NCBI RefSeq assembly: GCF_917563885.1
Contig: NZ_CAKJTG010000002.1
Span: 205,426-269,425 of the forward strand
Length of the DNA: 64,000 bases
Direction: 5' to 3'
Source: Pseudoneobacillus rhizosphaerae
Lineage (GTDB): Bacteria > Bacillota > Bacilli > Bacillales > Cytobacillaceae
Each line of letters begins with the position of its first letter. The stretch's first letter is position 1. The notes beneath the pieces were generated by a model, which worked only from the letters and a program-made list of their open reading frames with translations, was not told where the DNA came from and made no database searches. The position numbers and the translations under genes were made by a program. This document shows positions 43,939-52,190 of this stretch, one piece after another.

Positions 43939-44446
43939 GACTATCACCTCCTATTCGATCGATTGCAGCTTCGCTATTGTCTTTTAACACTATTAATTTG
44001 TTTGTGAAAGGCTGCAATAGATGAAGTATTTCTGGTTTGCTGACTTGTTCGAAATGAGCATTCCAAGTGAACATCTTTTTGAAAATAGTAAATGTCGGGC
44101 GATAGTTAGCCTTTTCGAGTTTTAATTTTTGAAAAATAAATCTCTTTATGATGCGGGTTTTTCTTTTAACAAAGGGGGTATCTAAAAAAATTATTAAGTC
44201 AGCCGCATGGAAGCTCGGAAGCACCCATTTATGGTGAACTCCTTCAATAATCCAGGAATCTGATTGAGTAATTTGATTTAAGTAATGGTCACGTTCCTGA
44301 TCACTTCTTCTACTATCACCAGTTTCAGTTCGTTGCCAAACGACGTTATCTAATTCGTAGTATGGGATGTCTAGCTTTGAAGATAGTGTTCTGGCTAAAG
44401 TTGTTTTGCCGCTACCAACCGAGCCAATAATATGGATTTTTTTCAT
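43865..44446 (-). CDS. P-loop kinase-like protein (adenylate kinase / FlaR-like)
   Basis: 193 residues. P-loop IGSVGSGKTTLA at the N-terminus, then DIPYYELDNVVWQR, a nucleoside-kinase-like LID region with paired Arg (FVKRKTRIIKRF), and NYRPTFTIFKKMFTW. This is the pattern of 'DNA topology modulation protein'/AAA_17 small kinases, which have no known substrate. ATG 44446 with a weak GGTGATCC upstream; longer in-frame extensions lack an RBS. Its last 24 codons overlap the beginning of the RelA/SpoT homologue by 74 bases in another frame, an unusually long overlap. Confidence 0.87.
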   Translation of the reverse strand: MKKIHIIGSVGSGKTTLARTLSSKLDIPYYELDNVVWQRTETGDSRRSDQERDHYLNQITQSDSWIIEGVHHKWVLPSFHAADLIIFLDTPFVKRKTRIIKRFIFQKLKLEKANYRPTFTIFKKMFTWNAHFEQVSKPEILHLLQPFTNKLIVLKDNSEAAIDRIGGDSRDKPLKGDFTQKNNLLINNRSQST

Positions 44447-44549
44447 TAGGATCACCGCTAAAAATTTGTTAAAGTACCTTTTTCTGTAAGGAGGGGGGAA
44501 TATCCTCCTAAAATGTAGTTGAAATTGCACGAAAATATTAGTTATACGG

Positions 44550-44590
44550 GCAAAATTCTTATCAGCCTCGATTCACCTTGGGGCTGATAC
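44550..44590 (-). terminator. Hairpin downstream of the histidine-phosphatase remnant
   Basis: Stem TATCAGCC / GGCTGATA (44560-44567 with 44582-44589), followed on the minus strand by AGAATTTT. Confidence 0.6.
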
Positions 44591-44601
44591 CACGAATGCT
44601 T

Positions 44602-44922
44602 CTACACTCCATTACAAGACAAATGGTCTACCTGGTTATAGCCCTTAACCTCCCATTTTTCCTCATGGAAGTGAATATTACTTATGCAGGCATTCAGCAA
44701 TCTTGTCTTCCCTGAGCCAATTTCTCCATCCGATAATGTGGACAATATTGAATTGATCACGGCTCCGTGTGCGACTAGCAACACCTTTTTGTCTGGATAG
44801 ATTTTATAGATTTTATCAATGCCAGCCATTACTCGTTTATTTAATGAAAGCAAATCTTCTTGATTGGGATAATTTTTGTCTGGGAAATCCAGATGCACCC
44901 GGGAGAAAGAAGCCTTGTCCAT
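44602..44922 (-). pseudogene. Truncated histidine phosphatase, joined to repeat element
   Basis: Only the C-terminal half of a phosphoglycerate-mutase-like phosphatase remains: the NQEDLLSLNKRVMAGIDKIY helix and VLLVAHGAVINSIL with the second catalytic His. The N-terminal RHGET motif is absent. The first ~11 codons (MDKASFSRVHL) and the start codon come from repeat-element sequence: the DNA from 44891 upward matches the middle of copy 1 (GGACAAGGCTTCTTTCTCC). No RBS precedes the ATG. Probably a non-functional remnant created by a rearrangement that deleted the gene's 5' half. Confidence 0.8.
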
Positions 44923-45262
44923 AATTAAGTAACCAGCGAAAGTAAAATAAACGGAGTTTTTCCGCTTATGTCAAACATAATCCCCAAATTTCGTGTTTTT
45001 CGAGGTAATAGTCGGAATATATCCGTCTATTTATGCTATTTTCAGTGCTATATGCTAATTAAGCGGAATATATCCGTCTATTTTTCAGATTGAGTGTTTA
45101 TCTGATCTCCCATCTTAAACTGTTAGTGTAATTCCAATTATTACGCCCTTGAAATATCACGGATACTACTCAGAAGCAAATAAGCATGTTGATTAAATGG
45201 CTAATCACCATGCTCTTTACTACGGTATTTAGATTTTGCACTCCAAAAGAGAACCCGTTAAA
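44891..45262 (+). repeat. Repeat element, copy 2 (half, truncated in a gene)
   Basis: It covers the element from its centre to one intact end (TTTTGCACTCC..CCCGTTAAA, ending 45262). CGG units lie at 44952, 45013 and 45064, steps 61 and 51, so one of the four units of the full copies has been lost as a 51-bp deletion. The subterminal hairpin AGCATG..CATGCT is retained. The other end and the TIR are missing where the element joins the phosphatase remnant. This copy fills the 366-bp gap before the next gene. Confidence 0.82.
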
Positions 45263-45288
45263 TGCTCTACCATTGTTCTCTTATTTCC

Positions 45289-45927
45289 TCAATAAAGTCG
45301 TTTAGCATAGCTTTCTTTTAGCCCCGTTTCAACGGTTTCAGGACTGCTGCCGGGAAGCTTAGCGTGTTCATAGAGGATTTTGGCTGCAGAAGGTAACGTA
45401 TCTTTTCCTGACCATGTGCTCGGTTCCCATAATCCTGACCGAATGAGGGCTTTGGCACAATGCATGAAGCATTCTTCTACTTCCACACCAATTCCAATCA
45501 GTGGTGTTTTTCCTTTTGCCATCATTTGCTCAAGTATTTCTGGGTCTTTTACTAAAAAGGCTCTACCATTCACTCTTAGTGTTTCCCCTAATCCAGGTAT
45601 CAAAAATTGTAGCCCTATATGTGGATTCGATAGAATATTAAACATCGTATCCATGCGTTTATTTCCTGGTCTTTCCGGGATGATTAAATAGTTTTCGTTT
45701 AAAATAAGGACGAAACCTGGCTTGTCACCACGTGGTGATACATCACAGGAACCAGATTTGTCGGAAGTAGAGATGACTAAAAAAGGTGATTTTGAGATAA
45801 AATTTTTACAATGATGGTCGAGATGATTGATCGTCTTCCTTTTTACGATTTCGCTAGGAGTGCCAATAAGGACTCGCAGTTCTTCCTCAGTTTCTATTAA
45901 ACTATGAAATGGTTTTTGCATTTGCAT
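45289..45927 (-). CDS. Pyridoxamine 5'-phosphate oxidase-like flavoprotein
   Basis: 212 residues of the FMN-binding split-barrel family. It shows FLVISTSDKSGSCDVSPRGD, LIIPERPGNKRMDTMFNIL and IGLQFLIPGLGETLRVNG, the pattern of the MSMEG_1061/TIGR04025-type PPOX group. It likely binds FMN or F420-like cofactor and reduces an unknown substrate. ATG 45927 with AAAGGA about 10 bases upstream. Its 3' end lies 26 bases from the intact end of the repeat element copy 2, so its natural terminator may have been displaced; no clear terminator is visible. Confidence 0.9.
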   Translation of the reverse strand: MQMQKPFHSLIETEEELRVLIGTPSEIVKRKTINHLDHHCKNFISKSPFLVISTSDKSGSCDVSPRGDKPGFVLILNENYLIIPERPGNKRMDTMFNILSNPHIGLQFLIPGLGETLRVNGRAFLVKDPEILEQMMAKGKTPLIGIGVEVEECFMHCAKALIRSGLWEPSTWSGKDTLPSAAKILYEHAKLPGSSPETVETGLKESYAKRLY

Positions 45928-46000
45928 CCATACTCATTCCTTTCTATTTAGCTAGAAGAGATTCCAAATCTTCGAACCACTTAAACCCTTGTGGTCATTA

Positions 46001-47269
46001 TTACCCTCTTCTTATCCAATTCTCAACTGCAGCTTTCATTCTCTGAACGGTATTAGAGTCTACTGATTTCCCCCCATAGCGGTGGTCCTCATAGATCTTA
46101 GTCAGATGCTTAAGCTCTTCCTCGTTCACCGCTAAACCTTCCGATGCCTTTTTCATCAGATCTCTTGTCGTCGAATTAGTTGGGTAACTCTTAGCTAGCT
46201 CCGCGTACTGTTTTAAGAAATCGATATAAGAGAGCCTAATTTGATCTAGGTTATGCCTTTTTCCAAATGGATTCAAATTTTTAAAAAAGGAAAATAGATT
46301 GTTCCTTTTACTAAGATCTGATTGTTCGGTGATCTCCGTCCATTCATCCTCTTCATTATTAAGCGTACCATGACGCCTCATCTGCTTAATGAATTTAACT
46401 AATATCATTAACAGACCAATAATGAAAACGACTGTTACTAAACTCCATATCCAATTATGGTCTGAAACTGAATCCTTCACCTCAGTCTTTAATATCATTT
46501 CTGACATTTGGCCCATGCCTTTTTTTCCCTCTCCTTCACCACCCTGTAAAAGCTCATAGAAAGAACTAATCACTTTCGATAATAGAATAATTAAAGGTGT
46601 GAGTAAAAAAACGATGGCTTTTATACTAAGTGATATGATTTGAGTAAATAGGAAAATGAACTTATCCCTTAATGCCACTATACAAACAATTATGATTATC
46701 ATGCCGGTGACAAAAATAAACTGATGACTGCCTATCCGCTTCAATTCCCCTTGATTTGGGTTCCAACTCCATTGCTCAAGGAGATTAGCACAAGCTAACC
46801 CAATAACGGTAAAACAAATACTTCCCCCAGTTAATAACGGAATCGCCCACCACATTGGAAGGTGATACAAATTGGCTATGACAAAATAAAGAATCAAAAA
46901 TAAGATGATGTTAATCATGCGAATATACGTTGCTGCTAGATACTCTGTTTCCTTTGAAAGCGAAATCGAACGCCAGATTGATAGAAGAATAGGTAGCCAC
47001 GGAGCGTCCATACCAAACTGGTAGCCGATCACAAGCGAAACTGTAGCAACGGCTGCTATCCATATAGCTATCCGCTTTTGATTTGAAAAATAATACAGCG
47101 GGGAAGCCATCAAAACAAATAGTAACTGCAGCCAAAAAACATCGATAAACTGTAATTCCGAGTAGAAGAACCACTTATAAAAAACATGGATGACCATCAT
47201 AAAAGAAAACGCTTCTAGTTCAACTAAGACGAATCGCTGGACGAATAATAGTAAAGCTTTAAGCTTCAA
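46001..47269 (-). CDS. Membrane protein with DUF4129 C-terminal domain
   Basis: 422 residues. About eight to nine TM helices in the first 300 residues, a long loop EITEQSDLSKRNNLFSFFKN, and a C-terminal ~80-residue soluble domain (DQIRLSYIDFLKQYAELAKS ... TTRDLMKKA ... LTKIYEDHRYGG), typical of DUF4129. In TgpA-type proteins this domain follows a periplasmic transglutaminase core, but none is present here. The TTG 47269 start overlaps the DUF58 gene by 11 bases and has GGGGGCGG upstream. It should work with the MoxR and DUF58 proteins of the same operon at the membrane. Confidence 0.85.
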   Translation of the reverse strand: MKLKALLLFVQRFVLVELEAFSFMMVIHVFYKWFFYSELQFIDVFWLQLLFVLMASPLYYFSNQKRIAIWIAAVATVSLVIGYQFGMDAPWLPILLSIWRSISLSKETEYLAATYIRMINIILFLILYFVIANLYHLPMWWAIPLLTGGSICFTVIGLACANLLEQWSWNPNQGELKRIGSHQFIFVTGMIIIIVCIVALRDKFIFLFTQIISLSIKAIVFLLTPLIILLSKVISSFYELLQGGEGEGKKGMGQMSEMILKTEVKDSVSDHNWIWSLVTVVFIIGLLMILVKFIKQMRRHGTLNNEEDEWTEITEQSDLSKRNNLFSFFKNLNPFGKRHNLDQIRLSYIDFLKQYAELAKSYPTNSTTRDLMKKASEGLAVNEEELKHLTKIYEDHRYGGKSVDSNTVQRMKAAVENWIRRG

Positions 47270-48464
47270 GAACGACCGCCCCCTTTTCCGCTAGATAAGG
47301 AGTGAGCCGAATTTGTTCATTAGAAGGATCCACAATCCATATCTGATTTCCTAATTCAAGTTGTCTTTTCCATTCGTTCTTCATATCTTGTGAAACAAAG
47401 TTAGTAATCACAATAAAGACTAGATTTTCATACGCATGGTCTCGAAGATGGGCAAAAACGTCTTGAAAATTGATCATCGTATATGATTTTAATCTCGCCA
47501 ATTGTTCCAGGTTATGAACAAAGCTTTTTCGATCAGATTCGCTTTTGTGGATGTACAGCTGCTTCGTATATGGATTGCGAATATTAAACATCCACTCATA
47601 ACTATAGCCCTGACTTGAGCACCATTTCATTAACCCAGCCGTAACGCTGATGATTCGTTCAATTACTTCCTTGTCATGGCCAAGCGCCCATTTCTCTTGA
47701 GTTCGTAAATTGCCAATTAATATAAGCTGCTTTTGAGAAGTGTAGGCAAATTGCTTCGTATGAAGCTTTCCTACACGAGCCGTTGCCTTCCAATCTACCC
47801 GATTTAGGGGGTCACCATTTTTGTATCCTCTAGAACCGATAAAGAACGAGGAATCATCATGGATTAATCGCCTTACCTGATGACTCCCCTCTAAGCCTCT
47901 TAAATTGATGTTGGGCGGCAAAGAATCAATCATGGACGGATAGATGATCATTTCCGATTTCACCCGTTTCGTCGCGATAATTTTTCCTAAGCCTGTCGGG
48001 TCCTTGATTTCGATATATAATTCATAAATATAAAAGACTCCCCGTTTATATGAATGGATCTTGTATTCATACTGTATTGTCTTTCCTGCTTTCACCGACA
48101 AGTTTTTTGTCCAAAAACTATCCGATGTCCGATTTTCAACTAGAGAGAATCCCTCTATTTCGATGTCTCGCGAAGTGTTTAGTGTTAGTTTAATAGCTGA
48201 AGAAAGAAAGCTTTTCTTGCTTGCAACGGTTACTTTAACAGTGGAACAATCCCCTGGAAAAAGACGATGTTTCGTAAAATTAACGTCCACCTTGATTCCC
48301 TTTAGAGCGTGTTTACACCACCATAAGCTTACTAATAATAGGCTCAGAGTTCCGCCGCTTAAGGCAAATAATAATGGCTCCTTTGTTACCATTGCCATCA
48401 GGAATAAACCTAACATGATATTCCTTGCAGTTAATTGGGGCTTAGTCCACCGAATTAACATCAT
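47259..48464 (-). CDS. DUF58 domain membrane protein
   Basis: 401 residues. Two adjacent TM helices at the N-terminus (MLGLFLMAMVTKEPLLFALS and TLSLLLVSLWWC), a beta-sandwich region, and the DUF58 core FFIGSRGYKNGDPLNRVDWK followed by KQLILIGNLRTQEKW. It is the YeaD-like, membrane-anchored type of DUF58 protein, unlike the soluble one at 15690. The start overlaps the MoxR stop by 4 bases (ATGA), so the two are coupled. Confidence 0.92.
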   Translation of the reverse strand: MMLIRWTKPQLTARNIMLGLFLMAMVTKEPLLFALSGGTLSLLLVSLWWCKHALKGIKVDVNFTKHRLFPGDCSTVKVTVASKKSFLSSAIKLTLNTSRDIEIEGFSLVENRTSDSFWTKNLSVKAGKTIQYEYKIHSYKRGVFYIYELYIEIKDPTGLGKIIATKRVKSEMIIYPSMIDSLPPNINLRGLEGSHQVRRLIHDDSSFFIGSRGYKNGDPLNRVDWKATARVGKLHTKQFAYTSQKQLILIGNLRTQEKWALGHDKEVIERIISVTAGLMKWCSSQGYSYEWMFNIRNPYTKQLYIHKSESDRKSFVHNLEQLARLKSYTMINFQDVFAHLRDHAYENLVFIVITNFVSQDMKNEWKRQLELGNQIWIVDPSNEQIRLTPYLAEKGAVVLEA

Positions 48465-49426
48465 GTACCGATCCCGTTTTCCAAAGGAACTGGAGCATTT
48501 TCCATAATATCTTTAATGATTCGTTCCGGTGTTGTTTGCAAGTACGCTTCCATAGTGAGCTTCACTCGATGGGCTAGTACCTCCACAGCGATATCCCTAA
48601 TGTCATCAGGGATACAGTATGTCCTACCATCTAATAGCGCCATTGCTTGCGCAGCCCTCATTAAGGCGATACTGCCACGTGGGCTTATTCCCACCTCAAT
48701 ATCCTCATGTTCCCTCGTCTGGCGGACAATATGTAATAAATATTTTTCTACGACTTCATGAGTCTCTATTTCTCTCACTCTCTGTTGAATTTCGACGATT
48801 TCCTCTTGTGTTATAACAGAATAAAGCTGTTCGAGCGGCTCTTCCACACGAAATCGTCTTATGATTTGCAGCTCTTCATCAAAGTCTGGATAGCCCATCG
48901 AAATCTTCATTAAAAAACGGTCCATTTGCGCGTCTGGAAGTGGAAAAGTACCTTGCGATTCAATTGGATTCTGTGTTGCAATGACAAAAAATGGCCGATC
49001 GAGTCTATTGGTTTTACCGTCGGCGGTTATTTGTTTCTCCGCCATTGCTTCAAGCAAGCTAGATTGTGTTCTTGGTGTTGCCCGGTTAATTTCATCCGCC
49101 AGGAGCACATTCGTCATAATGGGTCCCTTGCGAAACTCAAAATCATTGATTTTTTGATTAAAAATGGACACCCCGGTCACATCTGAAGGAAGTACATCCG
49201 GTGTAAATTGGACCCTCGAAAACTGACAGCCTAGCGATGCTGCCAGAGCCTTTGCTAACACTGTCTTTCCTGTACCAGGAACATCCTCTAGCAGGACATG
49301 CCCTTCACTTAATAAAGCAACAAGCAGTAACTTGATTTCTCGTTCTTTACCGACGATGACTTTGTTAACATTTGTTATGATGTGGGTTAATTGGGTTACG
49401 GAATCGGAAATTACATTTTTATTCAA
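48461..49426 (-). CDS. MoxR-family AAA+ ATPase (second copy)
   Basis: 321 residues. Walker A EDVPGTGKTVLAKAL, Walker B LLADEINRATPRTQSSLLEA, sensor ATQNPIESQGTFPLPDAQMD, lid GISPRGSIALMRAAQAMALL. It is closer to B. subtilis YeaC-type MoxR than the one at 16553. First gene of a three-gene operon with DUF58 and DUF4129 proteins. TTG 49426 with GGGGG about 9 bases upstream is the assumed start; there is no better in-frame alternative before the conserved region. The gap upstream holds repeat element copy 3. Confidence 0.93.
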   Translation of the reverse strand: MNKNVISDSVTQLTHIITNVNKVIVGKEREIKLLLVALLSEGHVLLEDVPGTGKTVLAKALAASLGCQFSRVQFTPDVLPSDVTGVSIFNQKINDFEFRKGPIMTNVLLADEINRATPRTQSSLLEAMAEKQITADGKTNRLDRPFFVIATQNPIESQGTFPLPDAQMDRFLMKISMGYPDFDEELQIIRRFRVEEPLEQLYSVITQEEIVEIQQRVREIETHEVVEKYLLHIVRQTREHEDIEVGISPRGSIALMRAAQAMALLDGRTYCIPDDIRDIAVEVLAHRVKLTMEAYLQTTPERIIKDIMENAPVPLENGIGT

Positions 49427-49562
49427 CGATGTATGCCCCCTGTAAATATCTATAATGGAAATATACGGAATTACATTAAGATTAGATTCAAATTTTTCAA
49501 AAAATTAATTGAAATATAGGAATACCTTACTATATGAAAGTGAATTTTGTACAAAAGGCAAG

Positions 49563-50297
49563 AAAAGGACAGGTGAAAGTAAGCTTTCACTGGTTCCCTT
49601 TTGGAGTGCAAAACGTGGAAAAACAGCTCAAATAGCATGTTAAATCACAAAGGATTTAGCATGCAAATTTTTATTGGTATAAAACGTTTATGACATTTTA
49701 GTTTGAGAATTAACATTGAAATTAGCATGATGAATAGCTGAGTAAGAATGAACATTCTCATGCTGTTAGTTATATACTAAAACGGTTGTTAATACTTCGT
49801 TAAATTTGATAGGAATGGCAGATTTTTTGAACATAAAGTAGATGCATCTAGGAGAAGAATCCTTGTTCTTAATGAAGTGACTAGCTTAAGCAAAATAAGC
49901 GGAGTTTTTCCGGTTATATTCAGAATGGAGCACGTTTCGGGCTAAATAAGCGAAGTTTTTCCGCTTATGCCAAGAAAAATCCCTGAATTTCATGTTTTTT
50001 GAGTCAATAAGCGGAATATCTCCGTCTATTTTAGCTATTTTCAATGCTTTTGACTAAATAAGCGGAATTTTTCCGTCTATTTATTCGTTCAGGTTTTTTA
50101 TCTGAACCCCCATTTTAAACTAATAGTTTAATTCCAATTATTACAAGTTTGAATTATCACGGATAATATTTAATTACAAAAAAGCATGGTGATAATATTG
50201 CTAATCACCATGCATTTCACTACGCTATTTGTACTGCTATTTTAGATTTTGCACTCCAAAAGAGAACCCGTTAAAGTATGCTTTCACCTGCCTTTTT
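49563..50297 (-). terminator. niaP terminator hairpin split by element copy 3
   Basis: Left arm AAAAGGACAGGTGAAAG (49563-49579) and right arm CTTTCACCTGCCTTTTT (50281-50297) pair over CAGGTGAAAG/CTTTCACCTG, extended by AAAGG..CCTTT around one mismatch. Rejoined they would form a normal terminator hairpin. The element sits between the arms. The short sequences GTAAGC and GTATGC next to the insertion may be a 6-bp target duplication with one change. Confidence 0.5.
49585..50275 (+). mobile_element. MITE-like repeat element, copy 3 (full length)
   Basis: The ends TTTCACTGGTTCCCTTTTGG.. (from 49585) and ..CCCGTTAAA (to 50275) are inverted repeats, 26 of 29 matching and sharing CTTTTGGAGTGCAAAA. 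Subterminal hairpins: GCATGTTAAATC/GATTTAGCATGC (about 49637-49664) and GCATGGTGAT/AATCACCATGC (about 50184-50213). CGG/CGA units lie at 49900, 49951, 50012 and 50063: steps 51, 61, 51, the same as in copy 1. No gene. Opposite orientation to copy 1. It fills most of the 946-bp gap between the MoxR gene and niaP; the remainder is the MoxR upstream region, where I see no clear promoter. Confidence 0.85.
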
Positions 50298-50373
50298 CAT
50301 GTCATCACAGCGTAAATGAGCCAAAAATCACCATGCCAATAGGCCTCATTACTTAACTAAAGTGTCAATCCAA

Positions 50374-51579
50374 CTATACCAATTCCTTATTCTTAGTCTC
50401 CTGCCCCATAAATAAAACAGCAGCCGCTCCCACTAAAATTGCCACACAAAATATCGTAAAAATAATCGATATATCTTGATCTCTAGCAACTAAGTAACCG
50501 ACTAATAGCGGTCCTAGGATTCCGCCAATTCGACCAAAGGAAGCTGCCATCCCTGCTCCTGTCCCACGGATATTGGTTGGATACTGCTCAGGTGTATAAG
50601 CATACAATGCTCCCCATGCTCCTAAGTTAAAGAAGGAGAGGAAAATTCCAGAAGTGATTAATAATCCTAAACCATCCGCATTACCAAAGAAATAAGCGGA
50701 TAGGGCAGTACCTACAAGGTACGTTATTAGAACGAATTTTCTCCCTCGTCTTTCAATCAACCAAGCCGCTGTAAAATATCCAGGCAATTGTGCCAAGGTC
50801 ATAATAAGTACATATTGAAAGCTTTTGATTAAACTAAATCCTTTCATCACCATTACACTAGGTAACCATAAAAACATGCCATAGTAGGAAAATACTACGC
50901 AAAACCATAAAATCCACAACATAGTGGTTTTTCGAGCATTCTCACCCGTCCAAAGTCTTTTCATGCTTTCTAGGGCCGAGAGCCTATCCTTTGGTTTTAA
51001 CGAAGTAAACTGTGGTGAATCTGGCAAGTTCATTCTTAAGTACAACGCATAAAACGCTGGAAGTGCACTGATAAGTAAGGCAGTTTGCCAGCCGAATTTT
51101 GGAATAATAAAGTAAGAAATGAGGGCAGCTACTAACCAGCCTCCTGCCCAAAAGCTCTCGAGTAAGACGACAACTTTTCCTCTCCTATCAGCAGGTACAC
51201 TCTCAGAAACGAGCGTTGAAGCAACTGGAAGCTCGCCCCCTAAGCCCATCCCAATTAAAAACCGTAATACTAAAAAGAAGGTAAGGGTAGTCGCAAGCGC
51301 TGAGACCGCGCTGCCAATAGAAAATAATAGAAGAGTGATAATAAATACATTTTTTCTTCCAATTCGATCCGCTAGAATCCCAAATAATAATGCCCCTACA
51401 GCCATCCCAATACTATTCACACTACCAATCCAACCCATTTGTTCGACAGTAAGGTCCCAATCTGTTTTTAAAGCGGCAATAATGAAGGACAATATCCCTA
51501 CGTCCATCGCATCAAACATCCAGCCTAATCCAGCAATACCTAAAAGTCTTCGATTCGAAATCTCCTTTTTTCTAGCCAT
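50374..51579 (-). CDS. niaP: Niacin transporter NiaP (MFS)
   Basis: 401 residues, 12 TM helices of the major facilitator superfamily. The MFS loop motif is FGILADRIGRKNVF. Long stretches match what I recall of B. subtilis NiaP (YceI): GLGWMFDAMDVGILSFIIAA, RFLIGMGLGGELPVASTLVS and GMFLWLPSVM. It imports nicotinate/nicotinamide with protons. ATG 51579 is chosen with GGAGG 5 bases upstream; a TTG at 51591 lies in the RBS. Single gene; a possible NiaR-type operator is upstream. Confidence 0.9.
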   Translation of the reverse strand: MARKKEISNRRLLGIAGLGWMFDAMDVGILSFIIAALKTDWDLTVEQMGWIGSVNSIGMAVGALLFGILADRIGRKNVFIITLLLFSIGSAVSALATTLTFFLVLRFLIGMGLGGELPVASTLVSESVPADRRGKVVVLLESFWAGGWLVAALISYFIIPKFGWQTALLISALPAFYALYLRMNLPDSPQFTSLKPKDRLSALESMKRLWTGENARKTTMLWILWFCVVFSYYGMFLWLPSVMVMKGFSLIKSFQYVLIMTLAQLPGYFTAAWLIERRGRKFVLITYLVGTALSAYFFGNADGLGLLITSGIFLSFFNLGAWGALYAYTPEQYPTNIRGTGAGMAASFGRIGGILGPLLVGYLVARDQDISIIFTIFCVAILVGAAAVLFMGQETKNKELV

Positions 51580-51658
51580 AAGCTCCTCCAACTTTAGTGG
51601 AAATTTATTAACAAGTAGTTTGTCCTAAAATTCCTTTATTTACATACTATCTCATTTT

Positions 51659-51676
51659 AACAGGTGTCTTTACAGT
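51659..51676. promoter_or_regulatory. Possible NiaR operator upstream of niaP
   Basis: AACAGGTGTCTTTACAGT contains GTGTC and ACA half-elements like those I recall for NiaR (YrxA) sites of nad and niaP genes. It lies about 80-97 bp before the niaP start, overlapping a plausible promoter (TAGTAT -10 at about 51645). The match is from memory and unverified. Confidence 0.3.
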
Positions 51677-51770
51677 AGTCATCAAGAGGTACTCAATTTT
51701 TGAATATTAAAAAGGATTGTTGCTAAGCAATATCGAATTTAGAAGTATCAAACAATGAGGAGAGATCAGA

Positions 51771-52139
51771 TTGGAAATTCAAAAAATTGGTCAAATTGCT
51801 GTACCTGTAAAGGATTTTGATAGAGGGGTTCAATTTTATAAGGAAATATTAAATCTTCCACTTTTATTTAATACTGGAAGCTTAGCTTTTTTTGACTGTA
51901 ACGGAGTACGTCTATTACTTAGCATTAATGAAAACGAGCAATTTCCAGACCGAAGCTCTGTCCTCTACTTTCAAGTGGTAGATATTAAGCAAGCTTATGA
52001 AGAATTGCTAGAAAAAGGAGTTACCTTTATCGATGAGCCACATTTCATTGCGAAAATAGGCAATACCGAAACGTGGATGAGTTTCTTTAACGACACAGAA
52101 GGAAATATTCATGCATTAATGAGTGAAGTCGAAGTTTAA
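51771..52139 (+). CDS. VOC-family (glyoxalase-like) protein
   Basis: 122 residues forming one complete VOC unit: two beta-alpha-beta-beta-beta modules, the first IGQIAVPVKDFDRGVQFYKE, the second SSVLYFQVVDIKQAYEELLE and ending in FFNDTEGNIHALMSEV. Metal ligands would be a His/Gln near the start and the Glu/His near the end (EGNIHAL). Function not predictable: dioxygenase, isomerase or resistance protein are all possible. TTG 51771 with GAGGAG 8 bases upstream. Single gene divergent from niaP. Confidence 0.9.
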   Translation: MEIQKIGQIAVPVKDFDRGVQFYKEILNLPLLFNTGSLAFFDCNGVRLLLSINENEQFPDRSSVLYFQVVDIKQAYEELLEKGVTFIDEPHFIAKIGNTETWMSFFNDTEGNIHALMSEVEV

Positions 52140-52145
52140 GATTAA

Positions 52146-52185
52146 CTAAGGAGGATACCTCGATGATGGGGTATCCTCCTTTTGA
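52146..52185. terminator. Bidirectional terminator
   Basis: Perfect 12-bp stem AAGGAGGATACC / GGTATCCTCCTT (52148-52159 with 52170-52181), T-run on the plus strand. Shared by the VOC gene and the convergent O-acetylation operon. Confidence 0.85.
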
Positions 52186-52190
52186 ATCTT

